From Chloroflexota bacterium (GTDB lineage Bacteria; Chloroflexota; Dehalococcoidia; Lucifugimonadales; JADFKI01), in contig JADFKI010000196.1 of NCBI GenBank assembly GCA_022565015.1, positions 1 through 7,432 on the forward strand: a stretch of 7,432 nt of DNA. The letters are read 5' to 3'. Below, in pieces: positions 1 through 5,548 of the stretch; the stretch's first letter is position 1, and each line of letters begins with the position of its first letter. Under the pieces are notes generated by a model. It had not been told where the DNA came from, made no database searches, and saw only the letters and a list, made by a program, of their open reading frames with translations. The position numbers and the translations under genes are program-made.

Positions 1-265
1 TGGCTACGTCAATCTCCTCTTTGGCCTTGTCCATGATGAACGCAGGCGTTGGCAACGCGCCGCTGTAGAACTTTATCGTGGCGCTGGGGACCATATTGTG
101 GAGGATCTCCCCGGCCCGTTTCAACGCGACGTCCCCGTTGGCCTTCCCGTTCCAGACCAGCCCGATAGTCTTGCCCTCGAGGCTCGACGGCCGCGGCGCC
201 AGGGGCGTGGCGTTCACATCACCCAGCACCTTGGCGACGGGATTCACTACCTTCATTTCGTACAT
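1..265 (-). CDS. UGSC-family protein, N-terminal 88 residues (3' end outside window)
   Basis: The reading frame is open from the ATG at 265-263 to the left edge and starts MYEMKVVNPVAK. A strong Shine-Dalgarno (GGAGGAGG, minus strand, within 271-280) supports this start. The segment LEGKTIGLVWNGKANGDVAL (about residues 29-48), followed by a helix and the strand IKFYSG, matches my memory of the N-terminal half of UGSC-family (seleno)proteins. Those are small soluble redox-like proteins named for a Sec/Cys-Gly-Ser-Cys motif. That motif normally follows a strand of the 'IDVA...' type, so it should lie just past the window edge and cannot be checked here. The biochemical role of the family is not settled; members often sit in catabolic clusters. 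The gene is 26 bp downstream of a small membrane-protein gene on the same strand and may be co-transcribed with it. Family assignment is fairly good; function is unknown. Confidence 0.72.
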   Translation of the reverse strand, partial: MYEMKVVNPVAKVLGDVNATPLAPRPSSLEGKTIGLVWNGKANGDVALKRAGEILHNMVPSATIKFYSGALPTPAFIMDKAKEEIDVA

Positions 266-291
266 TGCGCGTCCTCCTCCATGATTGGACC

Positions 292-477
292 CTAGCTCTT
301 GAGTAACACTGCCAACAACACTCCCGCAACCGTCGCCCAAACCGCGAACGTTAGACCGATCTGCATATTTAGGCGTGTATTCAAATCATTCAACCGGTTT
401 CTGATCTCCTCATTGATACCTTCCAGACGGCCCAGTCTCTCGGCGTGTTGGTTAAGCCTCTCGCTATCGGTTACCAT
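292..477 (-). CDS. small coiled-coil protein with C-terminal membrane span
   Basis: This is a 61-aa protein starting at ATG 477 (MVTDSERLNQ) and ending at a TAG at 294-292. An in-frame TTG at 495 would add six residues (TTG-N-E-R-F-D). Neither start has a good Shine-Dalgarno. Residues 5-37 are charged and amphipathic, with Leu/Ile at 8, 15, 18, 21, 25, 29, 32 and 36, as in a short coiled coil. Residues 38-59 are hydrophobic (MQIGLTFAVWATVAGVLLAV) and end in Leu-Leu-Lys-Ser, giving one membrane span with the coiled coil probably on one face. The hydropathy pattern is too orderly for a chance ORF. I do not recognise a named family, although many bacteria encode tiny proteins of this plan. Its stop is 26 bp ahead of the UGSC-family start, so the two may form one transcript. 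Confidence 0.6.
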   Translation of the reverse strand: MVTDSERLNQHAERLGRLEGINEEIRNRLNDLNTRLNMQIGLTFAVWATVAGVLLAVLLKS

Positions 478-587
478 ATCGAAACGTTCATTCAACTTTG
501 CTGCAAACGTCCGGAGAATTGCTTTGCCGTCGTTGCAGAATACTCACGGAAGGCCTTCAGATTGGATATCCGCTCTACGGCAATATT

Positions 588-598
588 ACAACAGTTGT
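588..598. promoter_or_regulatory. inverted repeat next to the SDR-A -10 box (possible operator)
   Basis: The sequence ACAAC-A-GTTGT is a 5+1+5 inverted repeat ending 4 bp upstream of the TATAAT box, so it lies in the promoter spacer where a bound repressor would block RNA polymerase. The position is suggestive, but an 11-bp repeat can arise by chance and no second copy was seen in the window. Confidence 0.25.
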
Positions 599-602
599 CC
601 CT

Positions 603-608
603 TATAAT
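603..608 (+). promoter_or_regulatory. -10 box (TATAAT) upstream of SDR-A
   Basis: A perfect TATAAT lies at 603-608. The expected -35 position (about 580-585, GCAATA) is poor, so the promoter may depend on an activator or be weak. A start site near 614-616 would place the in-frame ATG at 614 at the very 5' end of the transcript. It would give the ATG at 653 a leader of about 38 nt containing AGAGGAAGAG, which favours 653 as the translation start. Confidence 0.45.
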
Positions 609-652
609 CCCACATGGCAGATATTTCGAAATACGCAGAGGAAGAGATAGTA

Positions 653-1408
653 ATGACAAAGGTGCTCATAACCGGCGCGGCGGGCTTGATAGGCGGCGTT
701 CTTCGCGACGGCTTTAGCGCCAGGTATGAGCTTAGCGGCGTCGACCGGCGAGGTATAGACGGCTTCGATCTTCACGTTGCGGACTCCACGGACCTCGAGA
801 GCATCCGGCCCGCTTTCGAGGGCAAGGACGTCGTGGTCGACCTGGCGTCTGATCCCGACAATGCCATTGCCTGGGAGACCGCCTACGAGAACAACATACG
901 CTGCACCTACAACGCGCTGCAGGCGGCAAGGGACGCCGGCCTTAAGAGGGTCGTCTTCGCGAGCTCGAACCACGTCACGGGCATGTATGAGAACGATCAT
1001 CCCTACGCCGACATCGTCGCGGGGAGATATGAAGGCATCAACCCCGGCGACATTCCCCGGATAACCACCGCCATGCCTATCCGGCCCGACGGGCCTTACG
1101 GCATCGTGAAGGCGCTCGGTGAAGCGGCGGGAAGGTACTTCTCGGACGAGTTCGGTCTGTCCGTCATATGTCTGCGAATCGGCACGCTGAATCGGGAGAG
1201 CAGGCCACAATCGCCTCGCCAGTTCGCGACGCTGCTGACGCATAATGATCTGGTGCAGCTAGTCGACAGGAGCATCCGGGCGCCCGATGACTTGAAGTTC
1301 GGAATCTACTACGGCGTTTCCAACAACACGTGGCGCTTCTGGGACATTAGCGAGGGCGAGAGTCATCTGGGCTACAGGCCGGAGGACGACGCCGAAAGCC
1401 TGCGCTAG
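653..1408 (+). CDS. uronate dehydrogenase-like extended SDR (SDR-A)
   Basis: This 251-aa NAD-dependent short-chain dehydrogenase has a Rossmann glycine motif G8-x-x-G11-x-x-G14 and Asp31 at the end of the second strand, which favours NAD over NADP. The SSNHV segment is at 104-108, RPDGPYG at 144-150, and the catalytic pair is Tyr149 and Lys153. The SSNHV, RPDG-x-YG and C-terminal Y-G-x-S-N-N-x-W-x-x-W-D patterns resemble uronate dehydrogenases, which oxidise hexuronic acids at C1 to aldarolactones. About 20 extra residues lie between SSNHV and RPDG compared with the Agrobacterium enzyme as I remember it, so the substrate may differ. I chose ATG 653 (MTKVLITGAAG) over ATG 614 because it follows AGAGGAAGAG at 637-646 and because the family begins directly at the first strand. 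No signal peptide is seen, so it is cytoplasmic. The last 4 bp overlap the stop of the convergent HExxH gene. Exact substrate unknown. Confidence 0.85.
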   Translation: MTKVLITGAAGLIGGVLRDGFSARYELSGVDRRGIDGFDLHVADSTDLESIRPAFEGKDVVVDLASDPDNAIAWETAYENNIRCTYNALQAARDAGLKRVVFASSNHVTGMYENDHPYADIVAGRYEGINPGDIPRITTAMPIRPDGPYGIVKALGEAAGRYFSDEFGLSVICLRIGTLNRESRPQSPRQFATLLTHNDLVQLVDRSIRAPDDLKFGIYYGVSNNTWRFWDISEGESHLGYRPEDDAESLR

Positions 1409-1794
1409 TCCGGAGGCTGCATGGCCCACCAGACCTGGTCCCCGCGCTCATATGCGGGCTTTTCCATGCGATGGCTGCGGCCGTTGGACACGTGTGACGG
1501 CCTCCAGCCGACGATGTAGCGGAAGAGAAATCTCCACCAACCAAGCTCAGTCTGTTGGACCACATGAAATAGCTCATGGCCGAGGAGCATGATGCCGGCC
1601 GGTGTGTCCGGGTCCGGCGCATGGCGGGTAAGGTGAACAGTGCGATTGATCGTCACGGCGTGCTGCCCGGACGCTCCAAATATCCAACCGAAAAGTGACC
1701 CACGGAGAACAGGCGTGTTGTCCAGAATCTCCGGGTCGTACCACTTGTTTAAGATTACCCTCGCCTCTTCCGAGACGTCTACGATCCTTGACAT
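1405..1794 (-). CDS. small HExxH (DUF4157-like) metallopeptidase-type protein
   Basis: This 129-aa protein starts at ATG 1794 (MSRIVDVSEEA) with AAGGA about 8 nt upstream. The key feature is LLGHELFHVVQQTELGWW, with the zinc-peptidase motif His73-Glu74-x-x-His77 followed by VVQQ. The Gln-Gln after the second His is typical of DUF4157-type domains. A later Glu (111 or 116, in M-E-K-P-A-Y-E-R-G-D) is a candidate third metal ligand. An aromatic stretch WWRFLFRYIVGW (86-97) follows the motif. There is no signal peptide or clear membrane span. DUF4157 domains are often fused to larger proteins, some of them secreted effectors; here the domain stands alone. The gene runs opposite to its neighbours and its TAG shares the palindrome CTAG with the stop of SDR-A (4-bp tail-to-tail overlap). 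Whether it is a working protease, and on what target, is unknown. Confidence 0.75.
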   Translation of the reverse strand: MSRIVDVSEEARVILNKWYDPEILDNTPVLRGSLFGWIFGASGQHAVTINRTVHLTRHAPDPDTPAGIMLLGHELFHVVQQTELGWWRFLFRYIVGWRPSHVSNGRSHRMEKPAYERGDQVWWAMQPPD

Positions 1795-1910
1795 ACAAAT
1801 TCCTTTTTGGCCTGCCGCCCCTGATTAAAGTCCTTGAGGAACATCTTAGAACTAATTCATGAATCACGGCTAAACGTTTGAGGTCCTCTTTTCGCTGGGG
1901 GCGGCGGCAA

Positions 1911-1939
1911 TTGATATCCATGAATGTAAGGGTTATAGT
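1911..1939 (+). promoter_or_regulatory. sigma70-type promoter of the SDR-B / SDR-C / GGT-like operon
   Basis: TTGATA at 1911-1916 (5 of 6 to the -35 consensus) and TATAGT at 1934-1939 (5 of 6 to the -10 consensus) are separated by exactly 17 bp. The predicted start near 1946 leaves a leader of about 115 nt before the TTG start at 2061. No other promoter is seen before the three downstream genes, whose gaps are 15 and 25 bp. Confidence 0.65.
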
Positions 1940-2050
1940 AAAGCGCAAATGCCTGTCCGAGGCCACCGCCGGCCCTGAAGAAACTCGATTTCCTCATGGA
2001 AGCGGCGCAGGGGCCCCATAAACTCGCGTCCGGCGAGTAAAAGCAGTGCC

Positions 2051-2054
2051 GAGG
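2051..2054 (+). promoter_or_regulatory. Shine-Dalgarno that fixes the TTG start of SDR-B
   Basis: GAGG lies 6 nt before TTG 2061. The other in-frame candidate, GTG 2046, lies upstream of this site and has no comparable sequence. Starting at 2061 gives MKVLITSGNSG, which matches how related SDRs begin. Confidence 0.55.
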
Positions 2055-2060
2055 TCATAT

Positions 2061-2786
2061 TTGAAAGTCCTTATTACATCTGGAAACAGCGGCCTATCCG
2101 TGGAGCTCGCCAGGTCCTTATCCTCAGAGCATGCGGTGACCTTGACGGACCCCAACCAGGTGTCCGGCTTACCCTCGAACGTCCAATACCGAAAGAGCAA
2201 CCTCGACTACGACGATGACCTAAAGGACCTCATGAACGGTGTCGACGTAGTAGTTCATCGCGGGCTCGTGAATGTCGACTCGTCCGTCTCGGAGCAGCTT
2301 GACCAGGCGATGCGCCACACCTATAACCTGCTCTGGGCGGCATCGGACAACAACGTTCCGAGGTTCGTGTTCCTGAGCTCCCTCTCGGTCCTGGACCAGT
2401 ACGAAGAGAGCATGACTGTTACCGAAACGTGGCGCCCTACCCCGACCACCGACCCCGTCATATTGGGCTTTCACCTGGGTGAGTTCGTATGCAGAGAGTT
2501 CGCCCGCGAGGCCAAGATTCAGGTGCTTTGCCTGAGGCTCGGTCCGCTGTCGACCGTCTCCTTTGAACGCCCCAGCACATCGTCTCTGTATATGAAAGAC
2601 GCCATCCAGGCCGTCGAGAGGGCCGTGAGCGCGGACATCGGCCTCAACGGCGTGGCAACCCGACATGCCGGTGCGGGAGCCCCCAAGAGCATGTGGAACA
2701 TATACCACATCCAGTCAGACGTGCCCGACGCGAGATTTTCGACTGCGGCAGCCCAGAGCGACCTCGGTTACGGGCCCGGGCGGTAA
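2061..2786 (+). CDS. degenerate extended SDR lacking the catalytic Tyr/Lys (SDR-B)
   Basis: This 241-aa protein follows the SDR plan: first strand MKVLITSGNSG, Asp30 after the second strand, DVVVHRGLV at 62-70, FVFLSSLSV at 102-110, and VLCLRLGPL at 155-163. The catalytic positions are lost. Aligning the shared LGE after the active-site helix (Y-x-x-x-K-A-L-G-E in SDR-A), the Tyr position is Val133 and the Lys position is Phe137 (DPVILGFHLGE). The glycine motif is also altered: G8-x-x-G11-x-x-V14 instead of the third Gly. The frame is intact and close in length to SDR-A (251 aa) and SDR-C (248 aa), so this is not simple decay. It probably acts as a non-catalytic partner subunit or binding protein. 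BbsC of the BbsCD dehydrogenase is a known case of an inactive SDR subunit paired with an active one. It is first in its operon, 15 bp before SDR-C. Exact role unknown. Confidence 0.82.
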   Translation: MKVLITSGNSGLSVELARSLSSEHAVTLTDPNQVSGLPSNVQYRKSNLDYDDDLKDLMNGVDVVVHRGLVNVDSSVSEQLDQAMRHTYNLLWAASDNNVPRFVFLSSLSVLDQYEESMTVTETWRPTPTTDPVILGFHLGEFVCREFAREAKIQVLCLRLGPLSTVSFERPSTSSLYMKDAIQAVERAVSADIGLNGVATRHAGAGAPKSMWNIYHIQSDVPDARFSTAAAQSDLGYGPGR

Positions 2787-2801
2787 GGCGACACCAATGC
2801 G

Positions 2802-3548
2802 ATGAACGTACTGATTCTCGGCGCGAACGGACAGCTAGGCCCTTACGTCGTCAAGGCCCTCGAAGGAAAGCACACGCTCAGGCTGACCGACGTCAACGGC
2901 CTGGACGAGACGCCCCATGAATACGTAAGGGTGGATGTCTCGGATATAGATGCCGTAGCCGATGCGGCCGAAGGGATGGATGCCATTATCAACCTGTCGG
3001 TGCTGCGTTGGGACCCCAGGCTCGCCTTCGACGTCAACGCCAGGGGATGCTATAACGCGATGTCCGCAGCCGTAAAGCACGGCATTCGAAGGGTCATCAA
3101 CACGGGCCCGCACTACTGTATCGCAGGACTGGCCTACGAGCGGTTCGACTACGACCTGAAGCCCGACGTCCCGCCGCAGCCCGGAACGAACCTTTACGGC
3201 CTCACGAAATCGCTGGGCCAGGAGATATGCCGCATCTTTACGGAGCAGCATGACGTTTACGCGCTCACGCTCCTCTTCTATAACTTCAAGGGCCCCGGTG
3301 ACGGGTCCGACTTTGGACAAGACCTGACGCCCTTCAACGTCTCGTGGATGGACGCCGGTGAGGCCTTCGGTCCGGCCCTGGAAGTCGATCTGGCGACCCT
3401 GCCGTCCAAATGCGAGGTCTTCAACATATTCACGGACCTGCCTCATGGTAAGTTCAGCAACGAAAAGGCCAAGCGTCTCCTGGGATGGCAGCCCGCCGAT
3501 AACCTCGAGTCGTATTGGACCAGGTCCGGCGAGGCCGGCAGTCAGTAG
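2802..3548 (+). CDS. NAD-dependent epimerase/dehydratase-type SDR (SDR-C)
   Basis: This 248-aa extended SDR has an intact glycine motif G7-A-N-G10-Q-L-G13, Asp30 after the second strand (NAD preference), and the catalytic pair Tyr132 and Lys136 in NLYGLTKSLGQE. The usual Ser-Ser strand end is N-T-G-P-H (100-104), so Thr101 may replace the active-site Ser. His104 aligns with the His of the SSNH motif in SDR-A. The C-terminal part (FNIFTDLPHGKFSNEKAKRL then LLGWQP) matches the cap of uronate dehydrogenase-like SDRs. The start is ATG 2802, with AAGG at 2785-2788 as a weak, rather distant ribosome site; translation is probably coupled to SDR-B, which ends 15 bp upstream. It is likely the catalytic partner or next step to SDR-B and is followed after 25 bp by the GGT-like gene. 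A sugar-acid or hydroxyacid substrate is plausible but unproven. Confidence 0.83.
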   Translation: MNVLILGANGQLGPYVVKALEGKHTLRLTDVNGLDETPHEYVRVDVSDIDAVADAAEGMDAIINLSVLRWDPRLAFDVNARGCYNAMSAAVKHGIRRVINTGPHYCIAGLAYERFDYDLKPDVPPQPGTNLYGLTKSLGQEICRIFTEQHDVYALTLLFYNFKGPGDGSDFGQDLTPFNVSWMDAGEAFGPALEVDLATLPSKCEVFNIFTDLPHGKFSNEKAKRLLGWQPADNLESYWTRSGEAGSQ

Positions 3549-3558
3549 GGATCAGAGT

Positions 3559-3563
3559 GGAGG
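3559..3563 (+). promoter_or_regulatory. Shine-Dalgarno that fixes the GTG start of the GGT-like gene
   Basis: GGAGG lies 10 nt before GTG 3574, in the 25-bp gap after the SDR-C stop. The same frame is open farther upstream inside SDR-C, but those residues are a shadow of that gene. GTG 3574 is the only start here with a strong ribosome site. Confidence 0.65.
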
Positions 3564-3573
3564 TAAAGGGACA

Positions 3574-5376
3574 GTGACAAGTTCAGAGAGCGCATCGAGG
3601 CTGGAGCAGAGCGAGCTATCGAGGCCGGAAACGGGAAGGCCGGTCGTGTACGGCACCCAGGGAGTGATCTCCAGCGGCCACTACCTCACGTCGATGGCCG
3701 GCATGCGCATGCTGTTGAGCGGAGGCAACGCCTTCGACGCCGTGGTCGCGTCCGGGTTCGCGGCCGCGGTCATCGAGCCCATCGCCGCCTATTCCCTGAC
3801 CGCGGAGGGCGTGTTCATGCTCTACCACGCCGAGAGCGGACAGATGCTGTCCCTGAGCGGCCAGGGCACCGCGCCGGGCAGGGCAAGCGTGGAGTTCTAT
3901 CGGTCGAAGGGATTCGAAAATATTCCAACAGGACCCGGCCCTGACGCTCCGCTATCCTTCACCGTGCCGGGCGTCGTGGCGGCCTACCTGTCCATGCTGG
4001 AACGGTTCGGCACGAAGACCGTGGGTGAGGTGCTCGCGCCCGCCATCCACTACGCCCAATACGGCATTCCAATGTACGATTACATGCGTGGCCGCCTGCA
4101 GGTCCCGGCGGGTAAGGAGCAGTTCAACCAGTTTCCGCCGGGAGCCATGGACATTTTTTACGACAACGGCGAGCCCCTCTCCGCGGGAAGCCTCATCGTT
4201 CAGAAGAACCTTGGTGCAACATTGAAGAAGATGGTTGAGGCCGAATCCGCCGCTGCGGGCCATCGCGGCAACGGTATCAAGGCCGCGCGCGACGAGTTCT
4301 ACGGCGGGACTATAGCTCGCATGCTCATCGACAATGTCGAGCGCGTCGGCGGTGTCATGTCGATGGAGGACCTGGCCGCCTTCGAGGCCAAGTACGAAGA
4401 ACCCCTCAAGACCACCTTCATGGGCCACGAAATTCACGGCCAGTCTACCTGGACTCAAGGAATCGTCCTCCATCAGGCATTGAGCATTCTGGAGGGCTTT
4501 GACCTGAAGGCCATGGGCCACAACTCGCCTCAGTACATACACACGGTGCTGGAGGCCATCAAGCTCGCATTCGCAGACCGCGAGGCCTACTACGGCGACC
4601 CCGATTTCGTCACCGTGCCGATCGACGGCCTGTTGAACAAGCAGTACGCTGCCGAGAGGGCCAAGCTTGTCGACGCGGCTATGGCCTATGTCGAGCTGCC
4701 TTCCGCCGGAGACCCGTGGCGGTTCTCCAAGCTGGAAGGCCGGCCCACGGAGATGCCGGTAATCGCCGGCGGCGACGGAGCATCGGGGGACGACGGCGGC
4801 ACGACCCACATCGCCGTGATCGACCGCGACGGCAATATGGCCTGCGCGACACCCAGCGGCGGCTCGTTCGGCAAGTCCGTGTTTTTCCCGGACCTCGGTT
4901 GCAGCCCATCCACTCGAATCGAGATGTTCAACTTCAACGACGGGCATCCCAACAGGCTGGAGCCCGGCAAACGGCCGCGAACGACCCTGATAAACTACAT
5001 CGTGTCCAAGAACGGCGTGCCCGTCATGACGGTGGGATGCCCGGGCGGCGACCACCAGGCCCAGGCGAACATCCAGCTCATGCTGAACGCTCTGGTCTTC
5101 GGCATGAACCCACAGGAGGCCATCGAGGCGCCCAGGTTCGCGACGGAGGGTGTGACCAACTCGTTCTATCCACACGTCTACTATCCCGGCCGCGTGTCGC
5201 TGGAGGCGGGCTTCCCGGACAGCACCAGGGACGCCCTGACAGGCCTGGGACACCGCGAGATCGTCACGGCGGCCACGTGCGGCATGGGCGCCACGATCGC
5301 GGTCCGCGACCCGGAGACGGGAGTGCTCGCCACGGGCGGCGACCCACGCCGCGCCTGCTACGCCATCGGCTGGTAG
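3574..5376 (+). CDS. gamma-glutamyltransferase-family Ntn-hydrolase (cytoplasmic, probable amidohydrolase)
   Basis: This 600-aa precursor has the GGT fold. GGNAFDAVVA (50-59) is the usual N-terminal GGNAVDAA-type block. Self-cleavage is expected before Thr410 in DGGTTHIAVIDRDGN, giving subunits of about 409 and 191 residues with Thr410 as nucleophile. The oxyanion-hole Gly-Gly is in VGCPGGDHQAQ (Gly491-Gly492). RPRTT (467-471) takes the place of the paired serines. In E. coli GGT an Arg in D-F-R-E-x-A-P binds the glutamyl carboxylate; here the matching segment is S-G-Q-G-T-A-P with Gln97. That, and the lack of a signal peptide (N-terminus MTSSESASRLEQSELS), argue against periplasmic glutathione hydrolysis. 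They point to the broader GGT-like group that includes oxamate amidohydrolase. It is the last gene of the SDR-B/SDR-C operon. Fold and autoprocessing are near certain; the substrate is not known. Confidence 0.9.
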   Translation: MTSSESASRLEQSELSRPETGRPVVYGTQGVISSGHYLTSMAGMRMLLSGGNAFDAVVASGFAAAVIEPIAAYSLTAEGVFMLYHAESGQMLSLSGQGTAPGRASVEFYRSKGFENIPTGPGPDAPLSFTVPGVVAAYLSMLERFGTKTVGEVLAPAIHYAQYGIPMYDYMRGRLQVPAGKEQFNQFPPGAMDIFYDNGEPLSAGSLIVQKNLGATLKKMVEAESAAAGHRGNGIKAARDEFYGGTIARMLIDNVERVGGVMSMEDLAAFEAKYEEPLKTTFMGHEIHGQSTWTQGIVLHQALSILEGFDLKAMGHNSPQYIHTVLEAIKLAFADREAYYGDPDFVTVPIDGLLNKQYAAERAKLVDAAMAYVELPSAGDPWRFSKLEGRPTEMPVIAGGDGASGDDGGTTHIAVIDRDGNMACATPSGGSFGKSVFFPDLGCSPSTRIEMFNFNDGHPNRLEPGKRPRTTLINYIVSKNGVPVMTVGCPGGDHQAQANIQLMLNALVFGMNPQEAIEAPRFATEGVTNSFYPHVYYPGRVSLEAGFPDSTRDALTGLGHREIVTAATCGMGATIAVRDPETGVLATGGDPRRACYAIGW

Positions 5377-5401
5377 CTTCTTAGTAACTATCTCAAAAGA
5401 T

Positions 5402-5426
5402 GGTTCGACAAGCCCACCACGAACGG
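5402..5426. repeat. REP-like palindromic motif inside the element
   Basis: The 25-bp stretch begins GGTTCGACAAG and ends CACGAACGG, with GTTCG (5403-5407) complementary to CGAAC (5420-5424). From memory, very similar TTCGACAAG...GAACGG sequences recur between genes in many environmental bacterial genomes. Only one copy lies in this window, so its repeat status is an inference. Confidence 0.45.
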
Positions 5427-5473
5427 AGAAGGTGCTTCCTGCCCGCTCGCCCTGTCCGACTCCTTAAACAGAA

Positions 5474-5515
5474 TATCTTCGGACTCCGCCGCAGCGGAGA
5501 GTCTGCCGAAGGATA
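5474..5515. terminator. strong hairpin in the element, possible bidirectional terminator
   Basis: CTCCGC (5484-5489) pairs with GCGGAG (5494-5499) across the loop CGCA. An outer arm TTCGG (5478-5482) pairs with CCGAA (5506-5510), and TATC/GATA flank it. There is no clear U-tract on either strand, so termination is uncertain. It lies between two converging operons that otherwise have no terminator. Confidence 0.35.
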
Positions 5516-5548
5516 GTCCATTCTGGATAAACGTTTTGAGATAGTTAC

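Larger units (their letters stand above)
478..652. other. intergenic region between divergent genes, holding the SDR-A promoter
   Basis: About 175 bp separate the small membrane-protein gene (leftward) from SDR-A (rightward). I see no further gene. It contains the -10 box described separately, an ACAAC-A-GTTGT inverted repeat at 588-598 and a perfect 10-bp palindrome GAAGGCCTTC at 549-558. On the leftward side only weak promoter-like hexamers are visible (TTGTAA-17-TATCCA), so no leftward promoter is called. Confidence 0.5.
1795..2060. other. divergent intergenic region, 266 bp, with promoter and leader of the SDR-B operon
   Basis: No gene is supported here. The region holds the rightward promoter at 1911-1939, then about 115 nt of leader. 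In the leader, CTCGC at 2023-2027 and GCGAG at 2033-2037 form a short hairpin (6 bp if the flanking A2022:T2038 pair is counted) about 23 nt before the start codon. A perfect palindrome ATTCATGAAT lies at 1855-1864. For the leftward HExxH gene the best -10 candidate is TTTAAT (minus strand, 1824-1829), but its -35 is poor. No known riboswitch or RNA gene was recognised. Confidence 0.5.

Noticed and set aside
549..558. Palindrome GAAGGCCTTC
   Set aside because: It lies too far from the SDR-A -10 box to act as a simple operator and no second copy was noticed.
614..652. Alternative N-terminus of SDR-A from ATG 614 (13 extra residues)
   Set aside because: The ATG would sit at the predicted transcript 5' end without a ribosome site. 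ATG 653 has AGAGGAAGAG and starts at the first beta strand. Leaderless initiation cannot be fully excluded.
602..1243. Long open frame on the minus strand across SDR-A (213 codons)
   Set aside because: It is a shadow of SDR-A in high-GC DNA; the translation is Arg/Gly/Val-rich with no domain pattern.
1855..1864. Palindrome ATTCATGAAT in the divergent intergenic region
   Set aside because: It is not at a clear promoter position for either gene and 10-bp AT-rich palindromes arise easily by chance.
3358..3573. Upstream extension of the GGT-like frame into SDR-C
   Set aside because: The extra 72 residues are out-of-frame SDR-C sequence. GTG 3574 has a good GGAGG and fits the family's N-terminus.
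3952..5253. 433-codon open frame on the minus strand across the GGT-like gene
   Set aside because: It mirrors the GGT-like codons, has no recognisable motif, and the plus-strand gene has clear catalytic residues throughout.
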